A DNA stretch of 18,270 nucleotides from JACPRL01 sp035573715. GTDB lineage: Bacteria; Acidobacteriota; Terriglobia; Acidiferrales; 2-02-FULL-67-57. Under the pieces are notes generated by a model, which saw only the letters and a list, made by a program, of their open reading frames with translations, did not search any database and was not told the origin of the DNA. The DNA lies in the NCBI GenBank assembly GCA_035573715.1, contig DATLZZ010000017.1, positions 1-18,270 of the forward strand. Direction: 5' to 3'. Positions 6,494 through 16,906 of the stretch are shown piece by piece. A program made the position numbers and the translations under genes. Position 1 is the stretch's first letter; every line of letters begins with the position of its first letter.

Positions 6494-7940
6494 AGGCGAC
6501 TCCAACCAGCACGTTGCGGAAGCGCGCGGGCGCGGCCCCGTGGCCGGTGCCCATGGTCTGCATGGGCTGGCCCTTGCCGCAGTTGGGCGTGCCCCAGAGC
6601 GTCCAGTGCGAGCGATTGCAGATGGCGTCGCAACTGTTCCAGAACTCGGTGGTGATGCCGCTGTAGGAGGGGTTCTTCAGCATGCGGCCGAGCTTACCGC
6701 CTTTGATTTCCCAGCCAATCTCGGTGCCGAACTGGAAGTGGTAGCGCTTGTCGTCAATGCTCCAACTGCGGTTGGTCTCGAAGTAAATGCCGTCGTCCGT
6801 ATCGGCCAGCAGGTCTTCGAGTTTCCAGGTGCCGGGCAGCAGGCTGACGTTGGTCATGCGGATGAGCGGGATGCGGTTCCAGCTTTCGGCGCGCATGGTG
6901 CCGCCGGAACGCGCCAGGCCGATGGCGGGCGCGGTCTCGCGCGAGCTCAAGAACCCGGCGAAGCGGCCGTCCTTGATGATGTCGATGCACTGCGCCGGCA
7001 CGCCTTCGTCGTCGTAGCCGAACGTCCCCAAGCCGGGGCCGTGCTCGAGCCGCGCGTCGGCGACCACGTTGACGATCTCCGAGCCGTACTGCAATGAGCC
7101 GACGTGGCCTGGATTCAAGAAGCTGGTGCCGGCGAAGTTCGCCTCCATGCCCAGCACCCGGTCGAGCTCAATGGGATGGCCGATGGACTCGTGAATTTGC
7201 AAGCCGAGCTGCGAGCTGCCGAGGATGATGGTGCGCCTGCCTTGCGGGCACTGGTCGGCCTTGTGCAAGGCAACGGCTTGCTCGGCCATGCGCTGGGCGT
7301 TGCCGACCAGGTCGAGCCCTTCCACCAGCTCATACCCGGCGCTGGCGTGCTGGCCGCCGAAGGAGTTGGGGTAGCTGCGCTTCTGGATTTCATTGTCGGC
7401 GAAAGAGGTGGCGACGAGGCCGGCGCCGGAGTACACCTTGGTCTGCTTGATCTCGCTGCCGATGGTGCTGGCGAAAAGCTGCTCGAGGCGCGTGAACGAC
7501 ATCGAAGTCTCGGCCAGCGTCAGCCCGCCGACGCGGCGCATTTCTTCATCGGCGCGGAAGAGCAGCTTCAGCATGTCGTCCACGGGTACGCTGAAGGGGT
7601 CTTTCACGACGGGCGTCTGCCAGGCAGCTTGAATCTTCTCCTCCGGAGCCAGCACCAGGTCGTGCTGCTTGACGCGTGCGCTGGCGCGGGCGATGGCCAC
7701 GGCACGGGCCGCGGTCTCCTGAATTTTTTCTCGGGTTAACTGGTCGGTGGCGGCGAAGCCCCAGGCGCCATCGGCAATGGCGCGCACGCCCAGACCAAGC
7801 GATTCGCTTTCAGAGAAAGTTCCTACCTGGCCGTTCTTGGTGGAGAGGTTGCGGTAGCGGGCGTCGACGACGCGCACGTCGGCATAGGTGGCGCCGCGCG
7901 TTTTGGCGGTATCGAGTGCCCAGTGGGCCCAGTCGCGCAT
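6483..7940 (-). CDS. tldD: TldD metalloprotease subunit
   Basis: The zinc-carrying, catalytic subunit of the TldD/TldE protease (485 aa, family-typical). The zinc motif HESIGH is at 250-255, and Cys454 in TPNCGKGQPM supplies the third ligand in the usual position. GTGHGAAPARFRNV after it is the normal C-terminus. The listed start is ATG 7940; a TTG one codon upstream is possible, and neither has a good ribosome site (a GAGGG lies about 25 bases away). It follows ahcY on the same strand after 76 bases that contain a hairpin, so it may be co-transcribed or have its own weak signal. The order tldD-tldE with overlapping ends supports a dedicated two-subunit enzyme. Confidence 0.92.
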   Translation of the reverse strand: MRDWAHWALDTAKTRGATYADVRVVDARYRNLSTKNGQVGTFSESESLGLGVRAIADGAWGFAATDQLTREKIQETAARAVAIARASARVKQHDLVLAPEEKIQAAWQTPVVKDPFSVPVDDMLKLLFRADEEMRRVGGLTLAETSMSFTRLEQLFASTIGSEIKQTKVYSGAGLVATSFADNEIQKRSYPNSFGGQHASAGYELVEGLDLVGNAQRMAEQAVALHKADQCPQGRRTIILGSSQLGLQIHESIGHPIELDRVLGMEANFAGTSFLNPGHVGSLQYGSEIVNVVADARLEHGPGLGTFGYDDEGVPAQCIDIIKDGRFAGFLSSRETAPAIGLARSGGTMRAESWNRIPLIRMTNVSLLPGTWKLEDLLADTDDGIYFETNRSWSIDDKRYHFQFGTEIGWEIKGGKLGRMLKNPSYSGITTEFWNSCDAICNRSHWTLWGTPNCGKGQPMQTMGTGHGAAPARFRNVLVGVAYAQ

Positions 7941-7950
7941 CAAGAGGTAC

Positions 7951-7964
7951 GGAAAAGCAGATCC
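7951..7964 (+). repeat. Short repeat copy between ahcY and tldD
   Basis: GGAAAAGCAGATCC here matches 818-831 at 13 of 14 bases. It lies in the leader of tldD. This is the second visible copy of a suspected dispersed intergenic repeat. Confidence 0.35.
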
Positions 7965-7988
7965 CTCACGCTTCCTTTTCTTTGAAAG

Positions 7989-8006
7989 GTCAGCACTCGG
8001 GCTGAC
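7989..8006 (-). terminator. Hairpin after ahcY, possible weak terminator or processing site
   Basis: GTCAGC (7989-7994) pairs perfectly with GCTGAC (8001-8006) around a 6-base loop, 10 bases beyond the ahcY stop. On the RNA it is followed by CUUUC rather than a full U-tract. It may partially end transcription or stabilise the metK-ahcY message before tldD. Confidence 0.35.
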
Positions 8007-8016
8007 GTTGCAGGGG

Positions 8017-9291
8017 TTATGTTCCCTCCGCCCAGGAGTTGAGGTAGCGCTCCTGTTCCGGCGTCAGATGGTCGACGGCGAAGCCCATCGAAGCCAGCTT
8101 CATCCGCGCCACCTGACGGTCAAGCTCTTCGGGGACGGGATAGACCTGCTTCTTCAGCTCGCCCACGTGCTTGTTGAGGTACTCAATGGTCAGCGCCTGG
8201 TTGGCGAAGCTCATGTCCATCACGCCCGCCGGATGGCCTTCGGCGGCCGCGAGGTTGACCAGGCGGCCTTCCCCGAGCAGATAGAGCTTGCGGCCGTCGG
8301 GCAAGGTGTATTCATCCACGTTGTCGCGAGTGGTGCGCTTGCTCTTGGCTTGTTTCTCCAGCGCCGGGATATCAATCTCGACGTTGAAGTGGCCGGAGTT
8401 GGCCAGGATGGCGCCGTCCTTCATACGGGCGAAGTGCTCGGCGACGATGATGTTCTTGTTGCCGGTGGCGGTGATGAAGACGTCGCCGATGGCCGCGGCT
8501 TCCCGCATGGGCAACACGCGGAAACCGTCCATCGCGGCTTCGAGCGCGCGCACCGGGTCCACTTCGGTGACGATGACCTGCGCGCCGAGGCCGCGGGCGC
8601 GAGTGGCGATGCCGCGGCCGCACCAGCCATAGCCGGCGACCACCACAGTCGAGCCCGCAATCAGGAGGTTCGTCGCCCGCATGATGGCATCCATCGTCGA
8701 CTGTCCTGTCCCATAGCGGTTGTCAAACAAATGCTTGGTGTAGGCGTCGTTGATGGCGATGACAGGATAGGCAAGCACGCCCTCCCTGGCCATGCTGCGC
8801 AGGCGGATGACGCCGGTGGTGGTTTCCTCGGTGCCGCCGCGCACGCCGGCCAGCACGTCCTTGCGTGAGGTGTGGGCGGTGTGGACGAGGTCGCAACCGT
8901 CGTCCAGGGTGAAGTGGGGCTTGGCGTCGAGCACGGAGTTGATGTGGGCGTAGTAGGTGTCCTTGTCTTCGCCCCGAATGGCGAAGACGGGGATGCCGAA
9001 GTCCACCGCGAGCGAGGCCGCGGCGTCGTCCTGGGTGCTGAGCGGGTTCGAAGCGCAGAGGAAGAATTCGGCGCCGCCGTCTCGCAGGGTGATGGCGAGG
9101 TTGGCGGTCTCGGTAGTGACATGCAGGCACGCGCCCAGCCGCAGGCCCTTGAGCGGCTGCTCCTTCTTGAAGCGCTCGCGGATTTGCGCCAGCACCGGCA
9201 TCTGCTGGCCGGCCCACTCGATGCGGACGCGACCGCGCTCGGCCAGCGCGGCGTCTTTGATGTCGGAAGCGATGCGTTGCGTGGTTGCCAT
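8017..9291 (-). CDS. ahcY: Adenosylhomocysteinase (short form)
   Basis: Reversibly splits S-adenosylhomocysteine into adenosine and homocysteine, removing the by-product that inhibits methyltransferases; NAD-dependent, cytoplasmic. Motifs: CLHVTTETANL (55-65), ASNPLSTQDDAA (80-91), EETTTGV (155-161), NDAYTKHLFDNRYGTGQS (181-198) with the catalytic Lys186 and Asp190, and the NAD-binding VVVAGYGWCGRG (216-227). At 424 aa it is the shorter archaeal/Thermotoga-like form. It lacks the insertion of the longer form and ends NSWAEGT instead of the longer C-terminal extension. The ATG at 9291 follows GAGGGAA at a normal distance. It lies 100 bases behind metK on the same strand, a logical pairing in the activated-methyl cycle. 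Confidence 0.96.
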   Translation of the reverse strand: MATTQRIASDIKDAALAERGRVRIEWAGQQMPVLAQIRERFKKEQPLKGLRLGACLHVTTETANLAITLRDGGAEFFLCASNPLSTQDDAAASLAVDFGIPVFAIRGEDKDTYYAHINSVLDAKPHFTLDDGCDLVHTAHTSRKDVLAGVRGGTEETTTGVIRLRSMAREGVLAYPVIAINDAYTKHLFDNRYGTGQSTMDAIMRATNLLIAGSTVVVAGYGWCGRGIATRARGLGAQVIVTEVDPVRALEAAMDGFRVLPMREAAAIGDVFITATGNKNIIVAEHFARMKDGAILANSGHFNVEIDIPALEKQAKSKRTTRDNVDEYTLPDGRKLYLLGEGRLVNLAAAEGHPAGVMDMSFANQALTIEYLNKHVGELKKQVYPVPEELDRQVARMKLASMGFAVDHLTPEQERYLNSWAEGT

Positions 9292-9294
9292 TGG

Positions 9295-9363
9295 TTCCCT
9301 CTGCTTCAGGGGCTAAAGCCCACTGAGTAGTGGCGGGTTTTTCGGCGAGCTTGAGAGCCCGCC
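9295..9363 (-). repeat. Hairpin-rich repeat between metK and ahcY, abutting the ahcY ribosome site
   Basis: GGCGGG (9332-9337) pairs with CCCGCC (9358-9363). A second hairpin at 9307-9325 has the core GGGC-TAAA-GCCC and a nearly matching CAG/CTG base. The ahcY Shine-Dalgarno (9301-9295 on the minus strand) begins only 5 bases after the second hairpin. The style resembles mobile hairpin repeats more than a riboswitch. A role in translation control is possible but unproven. Confidence 0.45.
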
Positions 9364-9391
9364 CTTCCAAAACCTCACCCTGTCGCAGCGC

Positions 9392-10570
9392 CTAGCGCTT
9401 GGCGGCCACCTGTTGCTCCAGGCCCGCGGCGCGGCGTAGCGCCTCGGCCTTGTCCGTCCTCTCCCAGGTGAATTCCGGCTCGGGTCGCCCGAAGTGGCCG
9501 TAGGCGGCGGTCTTGCGATAGATGGGCCGCAGCAGGTCGAGCCCCTGAATGATGCCCTTGGGCGTCAGCGGGAAGTGGGCGCGAATCAACTCCACCAGTT
9601 GTGTTTCTTCCATCACGCCGGTGCCGAAGGTGTCGACCATCACCGAAACCGGGTCGGCCACGCCGATGGCGTAGGCGAGCTGGACTTCGGCGCGGCGCGC
9701 CAGCCCCGCGGCGACGAGATTCTTGGCGATATAGCGCGCCATGTAGGACGCGGAGCGGTCGACCTTGGTCGGATCCTTGCCGGAGAACGCGCCGCCGCCG
9801 TGATGGCCGGCGCCGCCGTAGGTGTCCATGATGATCTTGCGCCCCGTGAGCCCGCAGTCGCCGTGCGGCCCGCCGATAACGAAGCGACCAGTGGGGTTGA
9901 TGTGGTATTTGGTCTTGGCGTCGAGCATCTCGCCGGGGATGACCGCTTTGATGACTTTCTCCAGAATGCCGCTGCGCACCGTGTCGATGCTCACCGTGTC
10001 GCTGTGCTGCGCGGAGAGGACCACGGTGTCAACGCGCAGCGGGCGGCCGTTCTCGTACTCGACCGTGACCTGGGATTTGCCGTCGGGACGAAGGAAATCG
10101 AGCGTGCCGTCGCGCCGGGCGCGGGCGAGCTGCTCCGTGAGGCGGTGGGCGAGCATGATGGGCAGCGGCATGAGTTCGGCGGTTTCATCGCACGCCAGGC
10201 CGAACATCAAGCCCTGGTCGCCGGCGCCGCCCGGATCGACGCCCATGGCGATGTCGGGCGATTGCTCCTTGACCGCCACCAGCACGGCGCAGCTATCGGC
10301 GTCGAAGCCCCAGCGGGCATCGGTGTAGCCGATGTGGCGGATGGTTTCGCGGGCAATCTTGGTGTAGTCGAAGTTGGCGCGAGTGGTGATTTCACCGCCG
10401 ATGAGAGCCAGCCCGGTCGTGACCATCACCTCGCAGGCCACCCGGCCCTTGGAATCCTGCTCCAGGACGGCGTCGAGGACGGCGTCGGAAATCTGGTCGG
10501 CGATCTTGTCGGGGTGGCCTTCGGTGACCGACTCCGACGTGAACAAGTAGCGCCGCGCTGAAGGACTCAT
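9392..10570 (-). CDS. metK: S-adenosylmethionine synthetase
   Basis: Makes S-adenosylmethionine from methionine and ATP. The 392-aa protein has FTSESVTEGHPDKIADQISD (10-29) with the ATP-binding His19, the signature GAGDQGLMFG (115-124), and the phosphate loop GGGAFSGKDPTKVDRSASY (258-276); Lys and Asp residues of all three repeats look intact. The ATG at 10570 has GGAGGGAGA just before it. A promoter lies about 70 bases upstream and ahcY follows, so synthesis of the methyl donor and clearance of its product are probably made from one message. No SAM or SAH riboswitch fits in the short leader. Confidence 0.97.
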   Translation of the reverse strand: MSPSARRYLFTSESVTEGHPDKIADQISDAVLDAVLEQDSKGRVACEVMVTTGLALIGGEITTRANFDYTKIARETIRHIGYTDARWGFDADSCAVLVAVKEQSPDIAMGVDPGGAGDQGLMFGLACDETAELMPLPIMLAHRLTEQLARARRDGTLDFLRPDGKSQVTVEYENGRPLRVDTVVLSAQHSDTVSIDTVRSGILEKVIKAVIPGEMLDAKTKYHINPTGRFVIGGPHGDCGLTGRKIIMDTYGGAGHHGGGAFSGKDPTKVDRSASYMARYIAKNLVAAGLARRAEVQLAYAIGVADPVSVMVDTFGTGVMEETQLVELIRAHFPLTPKGIIQGLDLLRPIYRKTAAYGHFGRPEPEFTWERTDKAEALRRAAGLEQQVAAKR

Positions 10571-10638
10571 TCTCCCTCCGAGGTTTCAGAATCGACTGAC
10601 GTGCACTGGCGGTCAAACGGCCCAACTGCAAACGCAAT

Positions 10639-10667
10639 ACGCTAACACAGCCGTTTAGGAGCGTCAA
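10639..10667 (-). promoter_or_regulatory. Sigma70-type promoter of the metK-ahcY operon
   Basis: On the minus strand TTGACG (10667-10662), 17 bases, then TAGCGT (10644-10639). The form is nearly the same as the glnA promoter. The predicted start near 10632 gives a leader of about 60 bases. Confidence 0.55.
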
Positions 10668-10678
10668 TCGCGCCCCGC

Positions 10679-11580
10679 CTATGGCTCGCAAAGCATGGCA
10701 AATCTGCAGTCGTAGCCAATGCGATAGTTTAAGGTCATGTGAGAGTAAGTGCACTGGCCAGTGGTGAAGTTGCACCAATACCAAAGGGTGACGCTCCAGA
10801 CTTCGTAGCAGCCACAGTTGCTGGACTCCATTTCGGCAGTCCCATCTTCGCCATAATTCGCACAAGTCCGAGGATCGAAGTTAGCGCATGTGCTGCCTGC
10901 GCACGGGTCAGAGCAGGCGGGATTCTGCACGACGCTACTATCGCATGGAGTGACATCGGTTGGCATGTTTCCGCCGGTATCGTTCTGGTTGCAGTAGCCG
11001 TTCATCACGCTGCCACCGTTTTGCTGGTCGCACACATTACCGCCAGCGGGTAACGGTGACTCCGCTAAGCCCATTGTGTGCCCGACTTCATGGAGCGTAA
11101 CCTTCAAGAAAAAGGTGTCCGCCCCGCTGCCATTGGGGTTGTATGTCGGCGTGCCATCCTGAAGAGTGTGGCCTCTATCGAAGGTGATGGTCGCGGATGT
11201 GATTGGGCCGGTACTGGGCGACGCGCTAGCCTCGGCGAAACGCCCTGTCTGAGTGGTACCGGTCTTGAATGTAAGGTTGGCCGGGCAGGTGGAACTTTCC
11301 GGTTGAAAATGCACACCAGAACCATTGGCCTGATTCGCTGTGTTCCATCTGCTAAGGCCCTGTTCGATTTGGTTCCTCTCGGTCTCTGTAAACTCTGAAT
11401 TCGAGTCGAATTTCTAGCACACAGTCGCTCCGTCAGGCCAACTGGCATCACCCGCTGGCGGGTTCGTACATGAGCTCTGTGCGCAGCTTCTTGTAGGGTC
11501 AATCAATGAGAGGGCAGATCCGCACAAGGCCAGCGCGAAGAGGAGGAGCCACCGAGCCCACTACGGCTGCGGACAGGCAT
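10679..11580 (-). pseudogene. Matrixin-like secreted zinc metalloprotease, broken by a frameshift and an in-frame stop
   Basis: The intact 3' part is open from a GTG at 11314 (211 codons) and holds HEVGHTMGLAE, a metzincin-type zinc site in which the third ligand would be Glu, followed by GGSVMNGYCN, a likely Met-turn, and a tail rich in Cys. The same frame continues upstream as FTETERNQIEQGLSRWNTAN, the normal beginning of this fold, but is cut by TAG at 11416-11414. Above it, in the same frame, is a hydrophobic leader (WLLLFALALCGSALS) up to a TAG at 11563-11561. An ATG at 11580 in another frame gives MPVRSRS, so one frameshift near 11560 would restore a full signal peptide. It starts 6 bases after the preceding gene's stop. 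Local G+C is near 53%, below that of the neighbours. Two separate lesions argue for a true pseudogene over a single sequencing error. Confidence 0.75.
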
Positions 11581-11586
11581 GGGAAT

Positions 11587-12357
11587 TCACCGCCGCGAGT
11601 CTGCTACCGCGAAGCGAACCTCTGTGAGGAACGCTTCCGGGTCTTTGGCGCTCTCGAGATGGCCCCACGGGGGCTGAGGCGCCAAGACGCGAGCTCCTCT
11701 CAGAGGGCCAGAATCTCGCAATTCGAAACTCCAGTCTGCGAACGCCCGATATGCACCTGTCTGAGGGACGAACTTCACAAAAAGCACATACCGATGTCTC
11801 AGCTTGAATGGTTCGAACCTGCCGTCAACTGCCCGCACCACGCGGCCGCTGATCCTCATAGCTCCGCCCGGGCGCGTGACGATGATAGTGCTTCCCAACG
11901 GGATGGGCGCGGCGGGGTTGTTCTTGATCACTTCCTCGACCAGCATCTCGAAATCACTGAAAATAAAATCCTCGCCCTCCGTTAGAGAGGAAGAGCTGTG
12001 CTTCCTAGTGCCCACAACTACGGCATCCGCTTCGGATCCAAGGAGTCTCAAATACCAATGCGGGTAAAGGTGACGAGGATCTTCGTCTTGTCCGCCCATT
12101 ATCCCCGGGAAAACGGTGGCCGAAACCTCAATCTCCCCTGATCCTGAGGCTGCCAACTGCTTAAGGTTCTTTCCCGTCTGATACCCCTTGTACAGGGTTG
12201 AATGCCGCTTGGCGATTTCCGCCCTTGACAGCCCGCGGGGTGGTTGAGTGATCGTTGCATCCTGGCCAGAGAGAGGGCTACGGGAAAACAGCATCGCTGC
12301 CAGGACAACCGAACTAATAAGAGTCTCAAGCCCCCTTCGTGGGTTATTGTGGGTCAT
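11587..12357 (-). CDS. Secreted protein of unknown function
   Basis: 256 aa. I do not recognise a named family. Residues 11-31 (LETLISSVVLAAMLFSRSPL, then SGQ) are a probable signal peptide or membrane anchor. The mature part contains VFPGIMGGQDEDP, a VVGTRKHSSSSLTEGEDFIFSDF segment, VEEVIKNNPAAPIPLGSTI, VTRPGGAM and RYVLFVKFVPQTGAYRAF. It looks like a single, mostly beta, extracytoplasmic domain with no catalytic motif visible. ATG 12357 is used; an AGAGG lies about 11 bases upstream, a little far. It has its own promoter, differs in base composition from accA and metK, and is followed after 6 bases by the matrixin pseudogene, so the two probably formed an accessory operon. If the protease was its partner, that partner is now lost. 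Confidence 0.75.
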   Translation of the reverse strand: MTHNNPRRGLETLISSVVLAAMLFSRSPLSGQDATITQPPRGLSRAEIAKRHSTLYKGYQTGKNLKQLAASGSGEIEVSATVFPGIMGGQDEDPRHLYPHWYLRLLGSEADAVVVGTRKHSSSSLTEGEDFIFSDFEMLVEEVIKNNPAAPIPLGSTIIVTRPGGAMRISGRVVRAVDGRFEPFKLRHRYVLFVKFVPQTGAYRAFADWSFELRDSGPLRGARVLAPQPPWGHLESAKDPEAFLTEVRFAVADSRR

Positions 12358-12381
12358 TGCGTCAAAAACCTCTTACTTGTT

Positions 12382-12410
12382 TCGATACCATTCCGGGCGG
12401 AGCTTGTCAA
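12382..12410 (-). promoter_or_regulatory. Promoter of the unknown secreted protein gene
   Basis: On the minus strand a perfect TTGACA (12410-12405), 17 bases, then TATCGA (12387-12382). The -10 box lacks the final T, so it may be moderate. It lies between the accA stop and the gene start, giving this pair transcription independent of accA. Confidence 0.5.
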
Positions 12411-12448
12411 CTGTACTCGGAGGCTGGCATCCTTATCGCGCTGCGCGG

Positions 12449-13405
12449 TCAGGCGAGGCGGAAGAACTGGCCCATGCGGCGGAATTTTTCGTAGCGGCGC
12501 GCGAGCAGATCTTTGGTCGAGAGGGCGCGCAGGTCAGCGAGTGAGCGGGTGAGCACGGCGTCGAGAATCTCCGCCATGCCCTTGTAGTCGCGGTGGGCGC
12601 CGCCCTCGGGCTCGGGGATGATTTCATCAATCAGCCCGAGCGCCAGCAGGTCTTCGGGGGTGATGCGCAGGGCTTCGGCGGCCAGCTCTTTCTTGGAGGC
12701 GTCGCGCCACATGATGGAGGCGCAGCCTTCGGGCGAGATGACAGAATAGAACGAGTTCTCCAGCATGTTGACCTTGTCGCCGATGGCAATGCCCAGCGCG
12801 CCGCCGCTGCCGCCCTCGCCGGTGATGGTAACAACGATAGGAACCGGCAGGCGCGACATCTCGCGCAAGTTGTAGGCGATGGCCTCGGCCTGGCCGCGGG
12901 CTTCGGCGTCAACGCCGGGATAAGCGCCGGGCGTGTCGATGAAGCTGAAGATGGGCCGGCGGAACTTGGCGGCGAGCTGCATGGCGCGCAGCGCCTTGCG
13001 GTAGCCTTCGGGCTTGGGCTGGCCGAAGTTGCGCGCCACGCGCTCCTTGGTATCGTGGCCCTTCTGGTGGCCGACCACCAACACCGGCTCGCCGTGGAAG
13101 CGGGCCATGCCGCAGACGATGGCCGGGTCGTCGCCCACGCTGCGGTCGCCGTGAATCTCGCTGAAGCTTTCAAACAGTAACCCGACATAGTCCAGCGTGT
13201 AGGGGCGCTGCGGATGGCGGGCCAGCTCGACCCGCCTCCACGTGGGTGACTGCAGGCTGTCAACTTCTTCGCGCAACGCCGCCACCTGGCTCTTCAGTTC
13301 GTCAATCTGTTCCTGGACGCTCTGGCCGCCGCTCTGGCGCTGTTCCAGGTCGGCGAGCTGGCGCTCGAGCTCAGCCAGTTGGTGCTGGGCGTTGCGCTCG
13401 GCCAT
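12449..13405 (-). CDS. accA: Acetyl-CoA carboxylase carboxyltransferase subunit alpha
   Basis: Together with AccD it transfers the carboxyl group from carboxybiotin to acetyl-CoA, making malonyl-CoA for fatty acid synthesis. The protein is 318 aa, like the E. coli subunit. An N-terminal helical/coiled segment (residues 1-55, Gln/Glu/Leu-rich) precedes the crotonase-fold core: FGQPKPEGYRKALR, FIDTPGAYPGVDAEARGQ, the oxyanion-type GEGGSGGALGIA and SPEGCASIMWRDASK. ATG 13405 is chosen because MAERNAQHQLAELE is a typical start and lies 2 bases after the dnaE stop. The longer in-frame start at 13441 would overlap dnaE and add an unrelated, Arg-rich leader. There is no separate promoter, so expression probably depends on dnaE transcription and coupling. 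accD and the biotin genes are not here. Confidence 0.95.
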   Translation of the reverse strand: MAERNAQHQLAELERQLADLEQRQSGGQSVQEQIDELKSQVAALREEVDSLQSPTWRRVELARHPQRPYTLDYVGLLFESFSEIHGDRSVGDDPAIVCGMARFHGEPVLVVGHQKGHDTKERVARNFGQPKPEGYRKALRAMQLAAKFRRPIFSFIDTPGAYPGVDAEARGQAEAIAYNLREMSRLPVPIVVTITGEGGSGGALGIAIGDKVNMLENSFYSVISPEGCASIMWRDASKKELAAEALRITPEDLLALGLIDEIIPEPEGGAHRDYKGMAEILDAVLTRSLADLRALSTKDLLARRYEKFRRMGQFFRLA

Positions 13406-13407
13406 GG

Positions 13408-16854
<3,447 letters not shown>

Positions 16855-16862
16855 GCGGCCCT

Positions 16863-16871
16863 ATTCTACCA
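16863..16871 (-). promoter_or_regulatory. Possible extended -10 element before dnaE
   Basis: On the minus strand TGG directly precedes TAGAAT (5 of 6), forming TGnTAGAAT, an extended -10 pattern, about 8 bases before the dnaE ATG. The hexamer 17 bases upstream is GCGCGC, so no -35 box supports it. It could be an internal promoter that lets dnaE be expressed apart from the upstream gene, or chance. Confidence 0.25.
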
Positions 16872-16906
16872 AGTCTTGCAAGTACGCGCGCGCGCCTTAC
16901 AGGTTT

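Noticed and set aside
5186..6655. A 489-codon open frame opposite tldE
   Set aside because: Antisense shadow; the TldE reading has family motifs and a ribosome site.
10571..10678. A SAM or SAH riboswitch before metK
   Set aside because: The leader after the predicted promoter is only about 60 bases and shows no conserved riboswitch core.
11414..11416. Programmed amber readthrough (pyrrolysine-like) in the matrixin gene
   Set aside because: No supporting element was seen, and a second lesion (frameshift at the leader) makes simple gene decay the better explanation.
11104..11502. A 132-codon minus-strand frame overlapping the matrixin pseudogene
   Set aside because: Arg/Pro-rich shadow; the conserved matrixin sequence is in the other frame.
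16885..16894. A (CG)5 run before dnaE as a Z-DNA or regulatory element
   Set aside because: Five CG steps are expected by chance in DNA of this composition; a similar run occurs at 2472-2481, and nothing ties either to a function.
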